From: Chachezhania antarctica
GTDB taxonomy: Bacteria; Pseudomonadota; Alphaproteobacteria; Rhodobacterales; Rhodobacteraceae
NCBI RefSeq assembly: GCF_003646465.1
Contig: NZ_QZEX01000008.1
Span: forward strand, 62,001-126,000
DNA length: 64,000 bases
Direction of reading: 5' to 3'
The notes below the pieces were generated by a model that was not told the DNA's origin, did not search any database, and was given only the letters and a program-made list of their open reading frames with translations. Of this stretch, positions 16,790 to 25,804 are shown one piece after another (position 1 is the first letter of the stretch; every line of letters starts with the position of its first letter). The translations under genes and the position numbers were made by a program.

Positions 16790-17965
16790 CTACTGCAGAT
16801 CGGCGAAGGCACGTTGCAGGCGGGTGACCGCCTCTTCTACGCGCGCCTTCTGGGTGCCCAGGTTGAAGCGCAGGAACTTCTCGCCGCCCAGTCCGAAGGC
16901 CGGGCCCTGGTTCACGGCGATCTTCGCGTCTTCCTGCACGCGGGCCAAAACTTCCTCCTGCGTCATGCCGGTGCCCGTGAAATCGACCCAGGCCAGGTAC
17001 GTGCCTTCCAGTGCCATCGACGCCACGCCCGGGATCGCGTTCACGCCCGCATCGAAGATCTTCCGGTTGGTGTCCAGGTACGCCATCTGCGCATCGACCC
17101 ATGCCGCGCCTTCGGGCGAATAGGCCGTCATCGCCGCCATCTGTCCGGCCGAGTTGCCGGCGATGTAGATCGCGCCCATCCGTTCGGCGAAGCGTTCGCG
17201 CAGGGCCGGGTCGGGGATGATCGTGTTGCCGGTATGCAGGCCGGCAAGGTTGAACGTCTTCGACGGTGCCGACAGCATCACCAGCCGGTCCTGCGCCTCT
17301 TCGATCAGGGCCATGGGAACGTGTTTCTGCCCGGGAAAGACCAGATCGTGGTGAATCTCGTCCGACACGATCAGAAGGTCGTGTTTCTTCGCGAAGGCCA
17401 CGACGCTTTCCAGTTCCTCCCGCGTCCAGACGCGCCCGCCAGGATTGTGGGGCGAACACAGGATCAGCATGGTTTCCGAGCCGTCGAGGATCGCGTCATA
17501 GGCGTCGAAATCCATCGTGTAGCGGCCATTGTCGTTGACCAGCGGGCATTCGACGACACGGCGCTTCGCGTTGCCGATGACCTTGGCGAAGGCGTGGTAG
17601 ACCGGGTTGAAGGTCACGATCCCGTCGCCCGGCTTGGTGAAGGCGTCCATGCACAGGCCCACGGCGTTGACGATTCCCGTGGTGGTGAAGATCCATTCCG
17701 GATCGACCGTCCAGCCGTGACGGTGTTCCATCCACCAACAGATCGCGGCCTTGTAATCGTCATCGATGCAGGAATAGCCGAACTGGCCTTCGCGGGCCAT
17801 TTCCTCCAGCCGGTCGCGCACCACCTTGGGCGGGCGGAAATCGGTGTCGGCGACCCACATCGGCAGGCCATCATCGGGCGAGACCCCGCAGAACGTCTCC
17901 ATGCGGTCCCATTTCGAGCTGTAGGTGCCGCGGCGGTCGAAGAGTTCGTCGAAGTCATGGGTCAT
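16790..17965 (-). CDS. MalY/PatB-type cystathionine beta-lyase, PLP-dependent
   Basis: A fold-type I PLP enzyme that cleaves C-S bonds of cystathionine or related cysteine conjugates to pyruvate, ammonia and a thiol. The 391 residues show the subgroup N-terminus LPMWVADTDFRPPKVV, a CSPHNPGGRVWTREEL segment, SDEIHHDLVFPGQKHVP and the PLP lysine in SAPSKTFNLAGLHTG. These patterns separate MalY/PatB proteins from general aminotransferases. A moderate GGAG site precedes the start at 17965. It is divergent from the deformylase cluster. Confidence 0.9.
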   Translation of the reverse strand: MTHDFDELFDRRGTYSSKWDRMETFCGVSPDDGLPMWVADTDFRPPKVVRDRLEEMAREGQFGYSCIDDDYKAAICWWMEHRHGWTVDPEWIFTTTGIVNAVGLCMDAFTKPGDGIVTFNPVYHAFAKVIGNAKRRVVECPLVNDNGRYTMDFDAYDAILDGSETMLILCSPHNPGGRVWTREELESVVAFAKKHDLLIVSDEIHHDLVFPGQKHVPMALIEEAQDRLVMLSAPSKTFNLAGLHTGNTIIPDPALRERFAERMGAIYIAGNSAGQMAAMTAYSPEGAAWVDAQMAYLDTNRKIFDAGVNAIPGVASMALEGTYLAWVDFTGTGMTQEEVLARVQEDAKIAVNQGPAFGLGGEKFLRFNLGTQKARVEEAVTRLQRAFADLQ

Positions 17966-18096
17966 GAAGGGCGCTCCGGTTGGTCCATCCGGCGCCACGT
18001 TAGGGAGTTTGCCGGCGGCTGCAATATCGCGTGCGTAATTCCCCCGCGTCCTCCGGGCGATTGCAGCGGGGCGAGGGATGTCCTAAATCCCCTGCC

Positions 18097-18615
18097 ATGA
18101 AACGCCCGATCCTGATCCATCCCGATCCGCGCCTGAAAAAGGTGGCAGCCGCCGTATCCGATTTGTCGGATGAACGGCGCGCGCTGGCCGATGACATGCT
18201 GGAAACCATGTATGACGCCCCCGGTATCGGGCTGGCCGCGCCGCAGATCGGCGTGCTGGACCGGCTGATCGTGCTGGATTGCGTGAAGGAAGAAGGCGCC
18301 GAACCGCGCCCCCTGATCATGTTCAACCCCGAAATCGTGGCGCAATCGGACGAGACCAGCGTCTACGAGGAAGGCTGCCTGTCGATCCCCGATCAATACG
18401 CCGAAGTGACCCGCCCGGCCGAGGCCGAGGTCACGTGGATCGACCGGGACGGCAATACGCAGCAGGAGGTCTTTTCCGGCCTCTGGGCCACCTGTGTGCA
18501 GCACGAGATCGACCACCTGAACGGCAAGCTGTTCATCGATTACCTGAAGCCCATGAAACGCCAGATGATCACCCGCCGGATGGTCAAGCTGAAGCGGGAA
18601 AAGGCGCGCGACTGA
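18097..18615 (+). CDS. def: Peptide deformylase, first and canonical copy
   Basis: Removes the N-formyl group from nascent proteins. The 172 residues carry all three motifs: GIGLAAPQ (43-50), EGCLS with metal ligand Cys94, and QHEIDH with His136, catalytic Glu137 and His140. This is the housekeeping copy of a three-gene tandem. The next copy starts at the base right after its stop. The fmt gene, encoding the enzyme that adds the formyl group, closes the cluster. Confidence 0.96.
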   Translation: MKRPILIHPDPRLKKVAAAVSDLSDERRALADDMLETMYDAPGIGLAAPQIGVLDRLIVLDCVKEEGAEPRPLIMFNPEIVAQSDETSVYEEGCLSIPDQYAEVTRPAEAEVTWIDRDGNTQQEVFSGLWATCVQHEIDHLNGKLFIDYLKPMKRQMITRRMVKLKREKARD

Positions 18616-19116
18616 ATGGCCCTGCTGGACATCCTCAAGTGGCCCGATCCGCGCCTGACGCGGCCCTGTGCAAGGGTCCCGGATCCGGTTGCGCTGGCCG
18701 GGCTGGCGCAGGACATGCTGGACACGATGTACGTCGCCCCCGGGCGCGGGCTGGCCGGGCCGCAGGTGGGGCAGATGCTGCGGATCTTCGTGATGGACAC
18801 GACGTGGAAGGAGGGCGAGCGGTCGCCCGTCATCTGCGTGAACCCGCGGATCGTCGACCGGTCGGACAGCGTCGCGGAAGGAACCGAAGCCTGCCTGTCG
18901 ATCCCGGGTGTCGACATGTCCGTTCCCCGGTCCGAATGGATCGACATGACGTGGACCGACACCGAAGGCCGCGATCACGCTGAACGCCTGACCGGCTTCG
19001 ATGCGGTCTGCGCCCAGCACGAACATGACCACCTCGACGGCATCGTGATCTTCGACCGCATCCCGCCCTCTGCGCGCATGGCGGCGGAACAAGCCTACAC
19101 CGCGTCCCGCGGATGA
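18616..19116 (+). CDS. Peptide deformylase paralogue, second copy
   Basis: A 166-residue paralogue directly abutting the first. It keeps the metal ligands Cys93 (EACLSIPG), His135 and His139 and the catalytic Glu136 (QHEHDHLDG), so it could be active. Motif 1 is altered to GRGLAGPQ and motif 2 to EACLS, which may change substrate choice or activity. It lacks the extended basic C-terminus of the first copy. It overlaps the third copy by 4 bases (ATGA). Confidence 0.9.
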   Translation: MALLDILKWPDPRLTRPCARVPDPVALAGLAQDMLDTMYVAPGRGLAGPQVGQMLRIFVMDTTWKEGERSPVICVNPRIVDRSDSVAEGTEACLSIPGVDMSVPRSEWIDMTWTDTEGRDHAERLTGFDAVCAQHEHDHLDGIVIFDRIPPSARMAAEQAYTASRG

Positions 19117-19610
19117 CCGTACGCACCTGCATCCCGTGGCCCGACAAGCGTCTGCGCACGCCCGCCGAGAAGGTCGAGGAGATCACGGACGAGATCCGCG
19201 CGATCTGGGACGACATGATCGACACGATGGAAGCGATGCCCGGCGTGGGCCTTGCCGCCCCGCAGATCGGCGTGATGCTGCGACTGGCCGTCGTCGACGG
19301 ATCGCAGGAGAGGGGCCGGGCCGTTCGGCTGGCCAACCCCGAGATCCTGCATGCCTCGATCGAGCTTCGCCCGCACGAGGAAGCCAGCCCGAACCTGCCC
19401 GGTGTGTCCGCCAAGATCGAACGGCCACGCGCGGTGACGGTTCGCTATCTTGACGAGACGGGCACCGTGAACCGGCGCGATTTCATCGGGATCGAGGCGA
19501 CAAGCGTGCAGCACCAGATCGATCACCTGAACGGCAGGATGTATTTCGACAACCTGTCGAAGCTGAAGCGGAACATGCTGCTTAAGAAGGCACGGAAAGG
19601 TGGCGTCTGA
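19113..19610 (+). CDS. Deformylase-like pseudoenzyme, third copy
   Basis: A 165-residue deformylase homologue with an intact motif 1 (GVGLAAPQ, 44-51), but with motif 2 reading EEASPNLP so that Ser92 replaces the metal-binding Cys, and motif 3 reading QHQIDH so that Gln135 replaces the catalytic Glu. Codons AGC and CAG are unambiguous. By family knowledge both residues are essential, so deformylase activity is unlikely. The open frame, tight coupling and basic C-terminus ([13 protein letters not shown]) argue that it is maintained for another role, perhaps ribosome or nascent-chain binding. It overlaps fmt by one base. Confidence 0.88.
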   Translation: MTVRTCIPWPDKRLRTPAEKVEEITDEIRAIWDDMIDTMEAMPGVGLAAPQIGVMLRLAVVDGSQERGRAVRLANPEILHASIELRPHEEASPNLPGVSAKIERPRAVTVRYLDETGTVNRRDFIGIEATSVQHQIDHLNGRMYFDNLSKLKRNMLLKKARKGGV

Positions 19611-20515
19611 TGCGCGTCGTGTTCATGGGCACGCCCGATTTCTCGGTCCCCGTGCTGGAGGCGCTGGAGGGTGCCGGTCACGAGATCGCCGCCGTCTATT
19701 GCCAGCCGCCCCGGCCCGCAGGGCGGGGGAAGAAACCCCGCCCGTCCCCGGTGCAGGCGAAGGCCGAAGCGCTGGGGCTGGAGGTGCGTCACCCGGTGTC
19801 GCTGAAAGGGACGGAGGAACAGGCAGAGTTTGCCGCGTTGAAGGCGGACGTCGCTGTCGTGGTGGCCTATGGGCTGCTGCTGCCGCAGGCGGTGCTCGAT
19901 GCGCCGGCGCAGGGGTGCCTGAACATTCACGCCAGCCTGCTGCCACGCTGGCGCGGCGCCGCGCCGATCCATCGGGCGATCATGGCGGGAGATGCCGAAA
20001 CCGGCATCTGCATCATGCAGATGGAAGCGGGCCTCGATACCGGGCCGGTGCTGCAGCGCCGGAAGGTCGAGATCGGGGCCGAGGAGACGACCGCGGAACT
20101 GCACGACCGTCTGTCGGCGTTGGGCGCGAAGGCGATCATTGAAGCGCTGGCGCAGTTGCCCCAGCTGGTGGCCGAGCCGCAGCCGGAGGACGGCGTGACC
20201 TATGCCGCGAAGATCGACAAGGCCGAGGCCCGGATCGACTGGACCCGGCCCGCGGAAGAGATCGACCGCCAGATCCGCGGCCTGTCACCCTTTCCCGGCG
20301 CCTGGACCGAGATCGCGGGCGACCGTGTGAAGGTGCTGGGCGCGCGACCGGGCCGGGGCGAAGGCGCGCCGGGCGAGGTTCTGGACGATGCTCTCACCGT
20401 CGCGTGCGGAAGCGGGGCGGTGGAACTGACGCGCTTGCAGCGGTCGGGCAAGGCTGCGCAGGATAGGGATGTGTTTCTCCGCGGCCATCCGGTGCCTGCG
20501 GGCACGCGTCTGTAA
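19610..20515 (+). CDS. fmt: Methionyl-tRNA formyltransferase
   Basis: Transfers a formyl group from 10-formyl-tetrahydrofolate to initiator Met-tRNA. The 301 residues have the N-terminal catalytic domain with [14 protein letters not shown], the folate-site [20 protein letters not shown] with the catalytic Asn-His pair and SLLPxWRG signature, and a C-terminal OB domain with FPGAWTEI. The ATG overlaps the preceding stop in TGATG. The def-def-def-fmt order couples addition and removal of the formyl group. Confidence 0.96.
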   Translation: MRVVFMGTPDFSVPVLEALEGAGHEIAAVYCQPPRPAGRGKKPRPSPVQAKAEALGLEVRHPVSLKGTEEQAEFAALKADVAVVVAYGLLLPQAVLDAPAQGCLNIHASLLPRWRGAAPIHRAIMAGDAETGICIMQMEAGLDTGPVLQRRKVEIGAEETTAELHDRLSALGAKAIIEALAQLPQLVAEPQPEDGVTYAAKIDKAEARIDWTRPAEEIDRQIRGLSPFPGAWTEIAGDRVKVLGARPGRGEGAPGEVLDDALTVACGSGAVELTRLQRSGKAAQDRDVFLRGHPVPAGTRL

Positions 20516-20524
20516 GGGGCCGGT

Positions 20525-20761
20525 ATGTACTTCACCTTGATGGGCACGGTCGTGATCGCCGGGATCGTGGGCTATGCCGCGGAAAAGACCGGCTTCACCC
20601 ATAATGGAATCATCCCGTCGATCATTATCTGTATCGGCGGCGCGTTCCTGTTCTTCTTCCTGCGGGTGATGTTCGGTATCGGTTTCGGGTCGCCCGGGCT
20701 GAACGCGCTGATCTCGTCGGTGGGCGCGCTTGTTATCGTTCCGACCCATTGGAGGAGGTAG
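20525..20761 (+). CDS. Small three-helix membrane protein
   Basis: A 78-residue protein with three hydrophobic stretches (residues about 4-18, 32-50 and 58-74) and glycine-rich turns like those of the next gene. No family is certain. It follows fmt after 9 bases and precedes the YeaQ-like gene by 3 bases, so it is probably cotranscribed. The RRVMFGIG-type loop is too short to be informative. Confidence 0.65.
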   Translation: MYFTLMGTVVIAGIVGYAAEKTGFTHNGIIPSIIICIGGAFLFFFLRVMFGIGFGSPGLNALISSVGALVIVPTHWRR

Positions 20762-20764
20762 GCC

Positions 20765-21007
20765 ATGATGTGGCTTTTGTGGTGGATCATCGTGGGCGGC
20801 GTGGCGGGTTATGTCGCGACGCGTCTGCTGGATCTCGAGACCGGTCCGGTGGCGACAATTGCTATCGGCATCGGCGGCGCGCTGGTGGGCGGGTTCCTGC
20901 TGCGGCTGGTTCTCGCGGCTTTGGGCATATTTGCCGGGATCATCGGCGCCGTTCTGGGCGCGGTGCTGCTGATCTGGCTATGGCAGATGATCGCCGGAAG
21001 GACCTGA
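20765..21007 (+). CDS. GlsB/YeaQ/YmgE-like small membrane protein
   Basis: An 80-residue, very hydrophobic protein with glycine-rich helices (IIVGGVAGYVATRLLD, IAIGIGGALVGGFLL, GIFAGIIGAVLGAVLL). This resembles the transglycosylase-associated GlsB/YeaQ family, which is stress-linked in several bacteria. It has a GGAGG ribosome site and follows the similar small gene by 3 bases. The name transglycosylase-associated is historical, and no enzymatic role is implied. Confidence 0.7.
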   Translation: MMWLLWWIIVGGVAGYVATRLLDLETGPVATIAIGIGGALVGGFLLRLVLAALGIFAGIIGAVLGAVLLIWLWQMIAGRT

Positions 21008-21010
21008 GCG

Positions 21011-21463
21011 TCAGCTCTTGAACGGCTTCATGCCCGCCCGCGCCAGTTCGTCGGCGCGTTCGTTTTCGGGGTGGCCGGCATGGCCCTTGACCCATTGCCA
21101 CGTGACCTTGTGGCGGGCCTGCGCCTCGTCCAGCCGCTGCCAGAGTTCGACGTTCTTCACCGGCTTCTTCGCCGCCGTCTTCCAGCCATTCCGCTTCCAG
21201 CCGTGGATCCAGCCGGTGACGCCGTTCTTCACGTAGGCGCTGTCGGTCACGACGGTGATGGTGGAGGGACGTTCGAGCGCTTCGAGCGCCGCGATGGCGG
21301 CCAGAAGCTCCATGCGGTTGTTGGTGGTCTGGGCCTCTCCGCCGTTCAGGGTGCGTTCCTTGACGACGGTGTCGCCGTCCTTCGCCTGAAGCAGGGCGCC
21401 CCAGCCCCCGGGACCGGGATTGCCGGAACAGGCGCCATCGGTGAAGGCATAGAGTGCGGTCAT
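21011..21463 (-). CDS. rnhA: Ribonuclease HI
   Basis: Degrades the RNA strand of RNA-DNA hybrids. The 150 residues carry the metal-binding carboxylates Asp in [18 protein letters not shown], Glu in [10 protein letters not shown], Asp in [11 protein letters not shown] and the C-terminal Asp in [12 protein letters not shown], plus the basic handle [13 protein letters not shown]. The start at 21463 fits the family; the longer open frame runs back into repeat E. It is transcribed toward the small membrane protein genes. Confidence 0.96.
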   Translation of the reverse strand: MTALYAFTDGACSGNPGPGGWGALLQAKDGDTVVKERTLNGGEAQTTNNRMELLAAIAALEALERPSTITVVTDSAYVKNGVTGWIHGWKRNGWKTAAKKPVKNVELWQRLDEAQARHKVTWQWVKGHAGHPENERADELARAGMKPFKS

Positions 21464-21504
21464 TGTCGTCGGTCCCGGTTCGTGAATGGCACGGCAGCGT
21501 TGCG

Positions 21505-21592
21505 GCCGGATCGCGCCCGCGCCGGCCCGCCCGCCCAGCCCCCGGCCGGAAACCTGCGGTTTCCGACCTTGCCGGCGCGGGCGCGCTCCGGC
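21505..21592. repeat. Intergenic double-hairpin repeat, copy E
   Basis: The outer inverted repeat is 22 bp with one mismatch (21505-21526 with 21571-21592). The inner stem GGAAACC / GGTTTCC is perfect with a TGC loop (21548-21564). The C-rich GGCCCGCCCGCCCA segment lies between. It ends 23 bases from the DUF3429 stop. Confidence 0.87.
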
Positions 21593-21614
21593 GTCAGGGC
21601 GCGCGTGGTCAATT

Positions 21615-22067
21615 TCACAGGAAGGCCGACACCGCAAGACAGGCGCAGGTGATCAGGACCACCGGCAGGCGCAGGCGCATCCACCAGCGCGGCGCGAGGT
21701 CCCAGGCGGTGAAGGCGATGTCGAGCACCAGCAGTCCGGCAAAGCCGATCAGCAGGTTGAGCGACGCGCTGACCGGCCCGTTCCCCGTCATCAGGAAGGC
21801 CCAGAGCGCGGGGATCATCGCGATGACATAGGCGATCCCCGGCACGCCTTCGCGCTGTTTCAGGCAAAAGGACCAGAGCACGCCCGACTGGAACGACAGC
21901 AGCACCGCGCCATAGAAAAGCTGGACATAGGGCCCGACGAAGCGAGGTCCCAGGAGGTTCGATCCGAACCGCGCCAGCGGGTCGAGCAGGTAGCTCGCCG
22001 CCCCCCAGAGGAAGGGGATCAGCGCGATGTAGCTCAGGATCGCGACGATGGGCGGCATGCGGGTCAT
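21615..22067 (-). CDS. DUF3429 membrane protein
   Basis: A 150-residue protein with five predicted membrane segments, starting [19 protein letters not shown] and including the [18 protein letters not shown] stretch typical of DUF3429. Function is unknown. Its ATG overlaps the stop of the upstream LysE-type exporter gene by 4 bases, so the two are probably translated in a coupled way. Confidence 0.8.
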   Translation of the reverse strand: MTRMPPIVAILSYIALIPFLWGAASYLLDPLARFGSNLLGPRFVGPYVQLFYGAVLLSFQSGVLWSFCLKQREGVPGIAYVIAMIPALWAFLMTGNGPVSASLNLLIGFAGLLVLDIAFTAWDLAPRWWMRLRLPVVLITCACLAVSAFL

Positions 22068-22699
22068 GCGCGTTCAAGGGCCAGCCGGGCGGCCAGCGCC
22101 GCGAAGGAGGCGGCGAAGGCGCGGCGCAGCCATGTCATGACCGAGGTCCGTTCGATCACCCACTTGCGCGCGGCGCCGGCAAGGATCGCGTAGCCCGCCA
22201 TCACGAGGCCCGTCATCGCCACGAAGGCAAGGCCCAGCTGCGCCATCACAAGCGACGGCTGCGCGATGCCGGCCGGGATGAACTGGGGCAGGAAGGCCAG
22301 GAAAAACAACGGCAGCTTGGGGTTCAAGAGGTTCAAGAGGATACCGCGCCAGACCAGCGTGCCGGGGGTGACCTGCCGTGCGGTCTCGTCCGCCGAGACA
22401 TTGAGCGATCCGCTGCCGCGGAGCGTTGTCCAGGCCATCCACAGAAGCACCAGCGCACCGGCATATTTTACGATCTGGAAGAGCACGGCCGAGGCATGGA
22501 GCAGCGCCGCCAGCCCCGCCAGTGCCGCGGTCAGGTGCACCGCCGTCACCAGCGTGCAGCCAAGTGCGGCCCAGAGCCCGCGCCTGAGACCCCCGCCCAG
22601 CGTCGTCGACAACGTGTAGATGACACCGATCCCCGGCGCCACGCAAACGATCAACGCTGTGGCAAGAAACTCGACCCAAAGTACCGTATCTGCGGGCAT
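22064..22699 (-). CDS. LysE/RhtB-family exporter
   Basis: A 211-residue inner-membrane protein with about six hydrophobic helices. The N-terminal VAPGIGVIYTLSTTLGGGLRRGL and the central GILLNLLNPKLPLFFLAFLPQF are hallmarks of the LysE/RhtB amino-acid exporter family. The exported amino acid cannot be predicted. It is cotranscribed with the DUF3429 gene. A second LysE family member lies at 29437. Confidence 0.88.
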   Translation of the reverse strand: MPADTVLWVEFLATALIVCVAPGIGVIYTLSTTLGGGLRRGLWAALGCTLVTAVHLTAALAGLAALLHASAVLFQIVKYAGALVLLWMAWTTLRGSGSLNVSADETARQVTPGTLVWRGILLNLLNPKLPLFFLAFLPQFIPAGIAQPSLVMAQLGLAFVAMTGLVMAGYAILAGAARKWVIERTSVMTWLRRAFAASFAALAARLALERA

Positions 22700-22785
22700 A
22701 AACGCCTCCCCGAATTCACTGGCCTGATTTTTCCTGCCATGTCAGCGCATTGCTGGCAAGTCGCGGGGCACGCGTGTTCGGGCCG

Positions 22786-23736
22786 TCACTCTGCGGTGCG
22801 CAGGACCCGGGGGACCTTGAATTCGACGTTTTCCACGGCGGTTTCCACCAGTTCGACCGTCACGTCGTGTCGGGCACGGAAGGCGTCGATAACCTCCTCC
22901 ACCAGCGTTTCGGGGGCCGAGGCGCCGGCAGTGACACCGATGCTGCGCACGCCTTCGAGTGCGCGCCAGTCGATGTCGCCGGCGCGTTGGACCAACTGGG
23001 AATAGGCGCAGCCCGCCCGCGCGCCGACTTCCACAAGGCGGCGGGAGTTCGAGGAATTGGGTGCGCCGACCACGAGGATCGCGTCGACCTTGGGGGCGAT
23101 CGCCTTCACCGCGGCCTGCCGGTTGGTCGTGGCGTAGCAGATGTCTTCCTTGTGGGGGCCGATGATCTGCGGGAACCGCTCCAGAAGGGCCGCGACGATG
23201 CCTGCCGTGTCGTCGACCGACAGGGTGGTCTGGGTGACATAGGCGAGCTTCGACGGATCGCGGACCTCGACCTTGGCCACGTCGTCGACGGTTTCCACCA
23301 GCAGGACCTCTCCTTCGGGGAGCTGGCCCATGGTGCCTATGGTCTCCGGATGGCCGTCATGGCCGATCATGATCATCTGGAGCCCGTTTTCCGCGTGACG
23401 CTGGGCCTCGATATGAACCTTGGAGACAAGCGGGCAGGTGGCATCGACATAGATCATCTCGCGCCGGGCGGCTTCGGCCGGGATGGATTTGGGCACGCCG
23501 TGGGCCGAGAAGATCACCGGCCGGTCGTCGGGGGCTTCGTCCAGCTCCTCGACAAAGACGGCGCCCTTGGCGGTCAGGCCATCGACCACGTACTTGTTGT
23601 GCACGATCTCGTGACGGACATAGACGGGCGCGCCCCATTTCTGGAGCGCCATTTCCACGATCTTGATGGCGCGGTCCACACCGGCGCAGAAACCGCGGGG
23701 CGCGGCGAGATGGAGCGTGAGGGGCGGTTTGGTCAT
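22786..23736 (-). CDS. ispH: 4-hydroxy-3-methylbut-2-enyl diphosphate reductase
   Basis: The last enzyme of the MEP isoprenoid pathway, a [4Fe-4S] reductase giving IPP and DMAPP. The 316 residues carry the three cluster cysteines in [28 protein letters not shown] and [15 protein letters not shown], the catalytic Glu region following the second, and [12 protein letters not shown]. Length and start at 23736 match the family. No operon partner is adjacent. Confidence 0.97.
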   Translation of the reverse strand: MTKPPLTLHLAAPRGFCAGVDRAIKIVEMALQKWGAPVYVRHEIVHNKYVVDGLTAKGAVFVEELDEAPDDRPVIFSAHGVPKSIPAEAARREMIYVDATCPLVSKVHIEAQRHAENGLQMIMIGHDGHPETIGTMGQLPEGEVLLVETVDDVAKVEVRDPSKLAYVTQTTLSVDDTAGIVAALLERFPQIIGPHKEDICYATTNRQAAVKAIAPKVDAILVVGAPNSSNSRRLVEVGARAGCAYSQLVQRAGDIDWRALEGVRSIGVTAGASAPETLVEEVIDAFRARHDVTVELVETAVENVEFKVPRVLRTAE

Positions 23737-23893
23737 CGGGCGCGGGCCTTTCCGGTGGCGTCGGGCCGGGCTGTCCGGGCAGCGCGGGCGGGGTCCGCCC
23801 TGACCGGCCCGGAACGGGAACGGTCACCCTTCATCTAGGCGGTGAGGGCCGCAACGTCCAGAGGCAGGGCAGGTCGACCCGCCTGCGCGGGGG

Positions 23894-23923
23894 CTTGCGG
23901 GGGCCACGGTTGGCTCCCGCAAG
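23894..23923 (-). terminator. Hairpin downstream of the NYN-domain gene
   Basis: A 12-bp stem (CTTGCGGGGGCC with GGCTCCCGCAAG, one G-T pair) with a 6-base loop lies 12 bases past the stop of the minus-strand NYN gene. There is no T-tract, so factor-independent termination is uncertain. Confidence 0.5.
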
Positions 23924-23935
23924 GGCGTTCCGGCC

Positions 23936-24511
23936 TTAGCGTGCGGCGGCGGCGCGGGGCGCCTGTTCGTCCTGGGGTTGCTCCCGGGGCGGGCGGCCGA
24001 TCACGTCCTTCAGGTCGTCGAGCTCAATGAAATTATCGGCCTGCCGACGCAGATCGTCCGAGATCATGGGCGGCTGGCTGCGGATCGTGGACACGACCGA
24101 CACGCGCACGCCCTGGCGCTGGAGGCTTTCGACCAGCGGACGGAAATCGCCATCGCCCGAGAAGAGCACGATGTGATCGACACGGGGAGCGAGTTCCATG
24201 GCATCGACGGTCAGTTCGATATCCATGTTGCCCTTCACCTTCCGGCGGCCCATGCTGTCTGTGTACTCTTTCGCGGGCTTCGTCACCATGGTGAACCCGT
24301 TGTAATGCAACCAGTCGACCAACGGCCTGATCGGGGAATATTCGTCATTTTCGAGCAGGGCCGTGTAGTAGAAGGCACGCAGGAGCTTGCCGCGGCGCAT
24401 GAATTCCTGCCGCAGAAGCTTGTAGTCGATGTCGAACCCCAGCGCCTTGGCGGCAGCGTAGAGATTCGACCCATCGATGAACAGCGCAAGCCGTTCGTCC
24501 TTGTAGAACAT
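23936..24511 (-). CDS. NYN-domain (LabA/DUF88-type) protein
   Basis: A 191-residue protein of the PIN-like NYN domain family, predicted RNA-directed nucleases. The conserved acidic residues appear in RLALFIDGSNLYAAAKALG (Asp and Asn), KGNMDIELTVDAME and VLFSGDGDFRPLVESLQRQG. The C-terminal tail is rich in Pro, Gln and Arg. The ATG at 24511 has an AAGGA site. It is divergent from folK, and a TGTATATACA palindrome (24580-24589) lies between the two starts. The target RNA is unknown. Confidence 0.88.
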   Translation of the reverse strand: MFYKDERLALFIDGSNLYAAAKALGFDIDYKLLRQEFMRRGKLLRAFYYTALLENDEYSPIRPLVDWLHYNGFTMVTKPAKEYTDSMGRRKVKGNMDIELTVDAMELAPRVDHIVLFSGDGDFRPLVESLQRQGVRVSVVSTIRSQPPMISDDLRRQADNFIELDDLKDVIGRPPREQPQDEQAPRAAAAR

Positions 24512-24646
24512 CAAATTATCCTTCCGACAAATGCGTTCCGCCAAGGGGATATTCGCGTGAGTGGCTTTGATGGCGGAACTGTATATACAACGTAGAGCGT
24601 GTTTCCCCCGTCGCAAGGGAATAGCGTTTCGGGGAAGAGGACAGAT

Positions 24647-25216
24647 ATGACCGAACCCCGGACGAAGTACTTAGTGGCGCTTGGCGCGAATCTGGAGAGC
24701 CAGGCGGGAAATCCGGCCGAAACACTGGCCGCGTCTGTGCAAGCCCTTGCCGGCGCCGGGCTGGAACTGGCGGCTTTGAGCCGATTCTATCGCACGCCGT
24801 GCTTTCCAATTGGTGAAGGCCCGGATTTCGTCAACGCGGTGGCGGAGGTCCGGTCGGTGATGGGGCCCCAGGATGTTCTGGCCGCGCTGCACCGGATCGA
24901 GGCGGAGTTCGGTCGGGAGCGCAAGGAACGCTGGGCCGCGCGGAAACTGGATCTGGACCTGTTGACGGCTGGCGATCTCGTGGCGCCGGACCGGACGGTG
25001 CTGGCCGACTGGATGGCGCTGGATCTGGAAGCACAGAAGACACGGACGCCGGACCGGATGGTTTTGCCGCATCCGCGGTTGCAGGACCGGGCCTTCGTGC
25101 TGGTGCCGATGGCGGATATCGCCGCGGGCTGGGTGCATCCCGTGCTTGGCCGGAGCGCCGCCGAGATGCTGGCGGCGTTGCCCGCGGCCGACCGCCTGGA
25201 GGTGGTGGCGCTGTAG
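24647..25216 (+). CDS. folK: 2-amino-4-hydroxy-6-hydroxymethyldihydropteridine diphosphokinase
   Basis: Transfers diphosphate from ATP to 6-hydroxymethyl-dihydropterin in folate synthesis. The 189 residues show [20 protein letters not shown], the HPPK signature [13 protein letters not shown] and [16 protein letters not shown]. The start at 24647 has a GGGGAAGAGG site. No other folate gene is adjacent. Repeat F begins 10 bases after its stop. Confidence 0.95.
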   Translation: MTEPRTKYLVALGANLESQAGNPAETLAASVQALAGAGLELAALSRFYRTPCFPIGEGPDFVNAVAEVRSVMGPQDVLAALHRIEAEFGRERKERWAARKLDLDLLTAGDLVAPDRTVLADWMALDLEAQKTRTPDRMVLPHPRLQDRAFVLVPMADIAAGWVHPVLGRSAAEMLAALPAADRLEVVAL

Positions 25217-25226
25217 ACCGCCGGAC

Positions 25227-25316
25227 GCGCCGGTCCGCGCCCGCGGCGGCCCGCCCGCCCACCCGCCGGCGGATGCGTTCCGCATCCGCCTTGCCGCCAC
25301 GGGCGCGGACCGGCGC
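25227..25316. repeat. Intergenic double-hairpin repeat, copy F
   Basis: The outer inverted repeat is 24 bp with one mismatch (25227-25250 with 25293-25316). The inner stem is 10 bp and perfect with a TTC loop (25268-25290). GGCCCGCCCGCCCACCCGCC lies between the arms. It sits between folK and rpoZ, both on the plus strand. Confidence 0.88.
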
Positions 25317-25369
25317 TCTGCTTCGAGCGCGTCGCAGCGGGCGGGTTCGAGGAACAATGAAGGGGCCGC

Positions 25370-25398
25370 TTGTCAAGCGGGAGATTCGCAGGTAGAAG
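25370..25398 (+). promoter_or_regulatory. Candidate promoter of rpoZ
   Basis: TTGTCA (25370-25375) and TAGAAG (25393-25398) are 17 bases apart, about 38 bases before the rpoZ ATG. This would start the long rpoZ-rsh transcript. Confidence 0.4.
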
Positions 25399-25436
25399 GT
25401 CTGTCTCCTGCAAAGCCATATCAATTGGAGTGCGCC

Positions 25437-25790
25437 ATGGCTCGCGTGACGGTCGAAGATTGCGTCGATAAAGTTCCGAACCGGTTCGAACTGGTGATGC
25501 TCGCCGCGCACCGTGCGCGCGAGATCGCGGCCGGGTCGGAAGTTACGGTCGATCGCGACAACGACAAGAACCCCGTTGTCTCGCTCCGCGAGATCGCCGA
25601 GGAAACCCAGAGCGCCGATCTGCTGCGTGAACGCCTGATTGAAAGCAATCAGAGCCAGAACGAGATCGACGAACCGGAAGAGGATTCCATGGCTGTCCTG
25701 ATGGGCGCCGAGAGCGACAAGCCGGCAGAAGACGACATGTCGGAAGAAAAGCTCCTGCGCGCTCTGATGGAGGCGCAGGGTCAGGGCTGA
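25437..25790 (+). CDS. rpoZ: RNA polymerase omega subunit
   Basis: A small RNA polymerase subunit that binds beta-prime and, in proteobacteria, contributes to a ppGpp site. The 117 residues begin with [29 protein letters not shown], with the LVxLAAxRAR core, and end in an acidic tail typical of alphaproteobacteria. It lies 14 bases before rsh, so the omega subunit and the (p)ppGpp enzyme are made from the same transcript. Confidence 0.96.
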   Translation: MARVTVEDCVDKVPNRFELVMLAAHRAREIAAGSEVTVDRDNDKNPVVSLREIAEETQSADLLRERLIESNQSQNEIDEPEEDSMAVLMGAESDKPAEDDMSEEKLLRALMEAQGQG

Positions 25791-25804
25791 GGCCCTCTTG
25801 ACCC

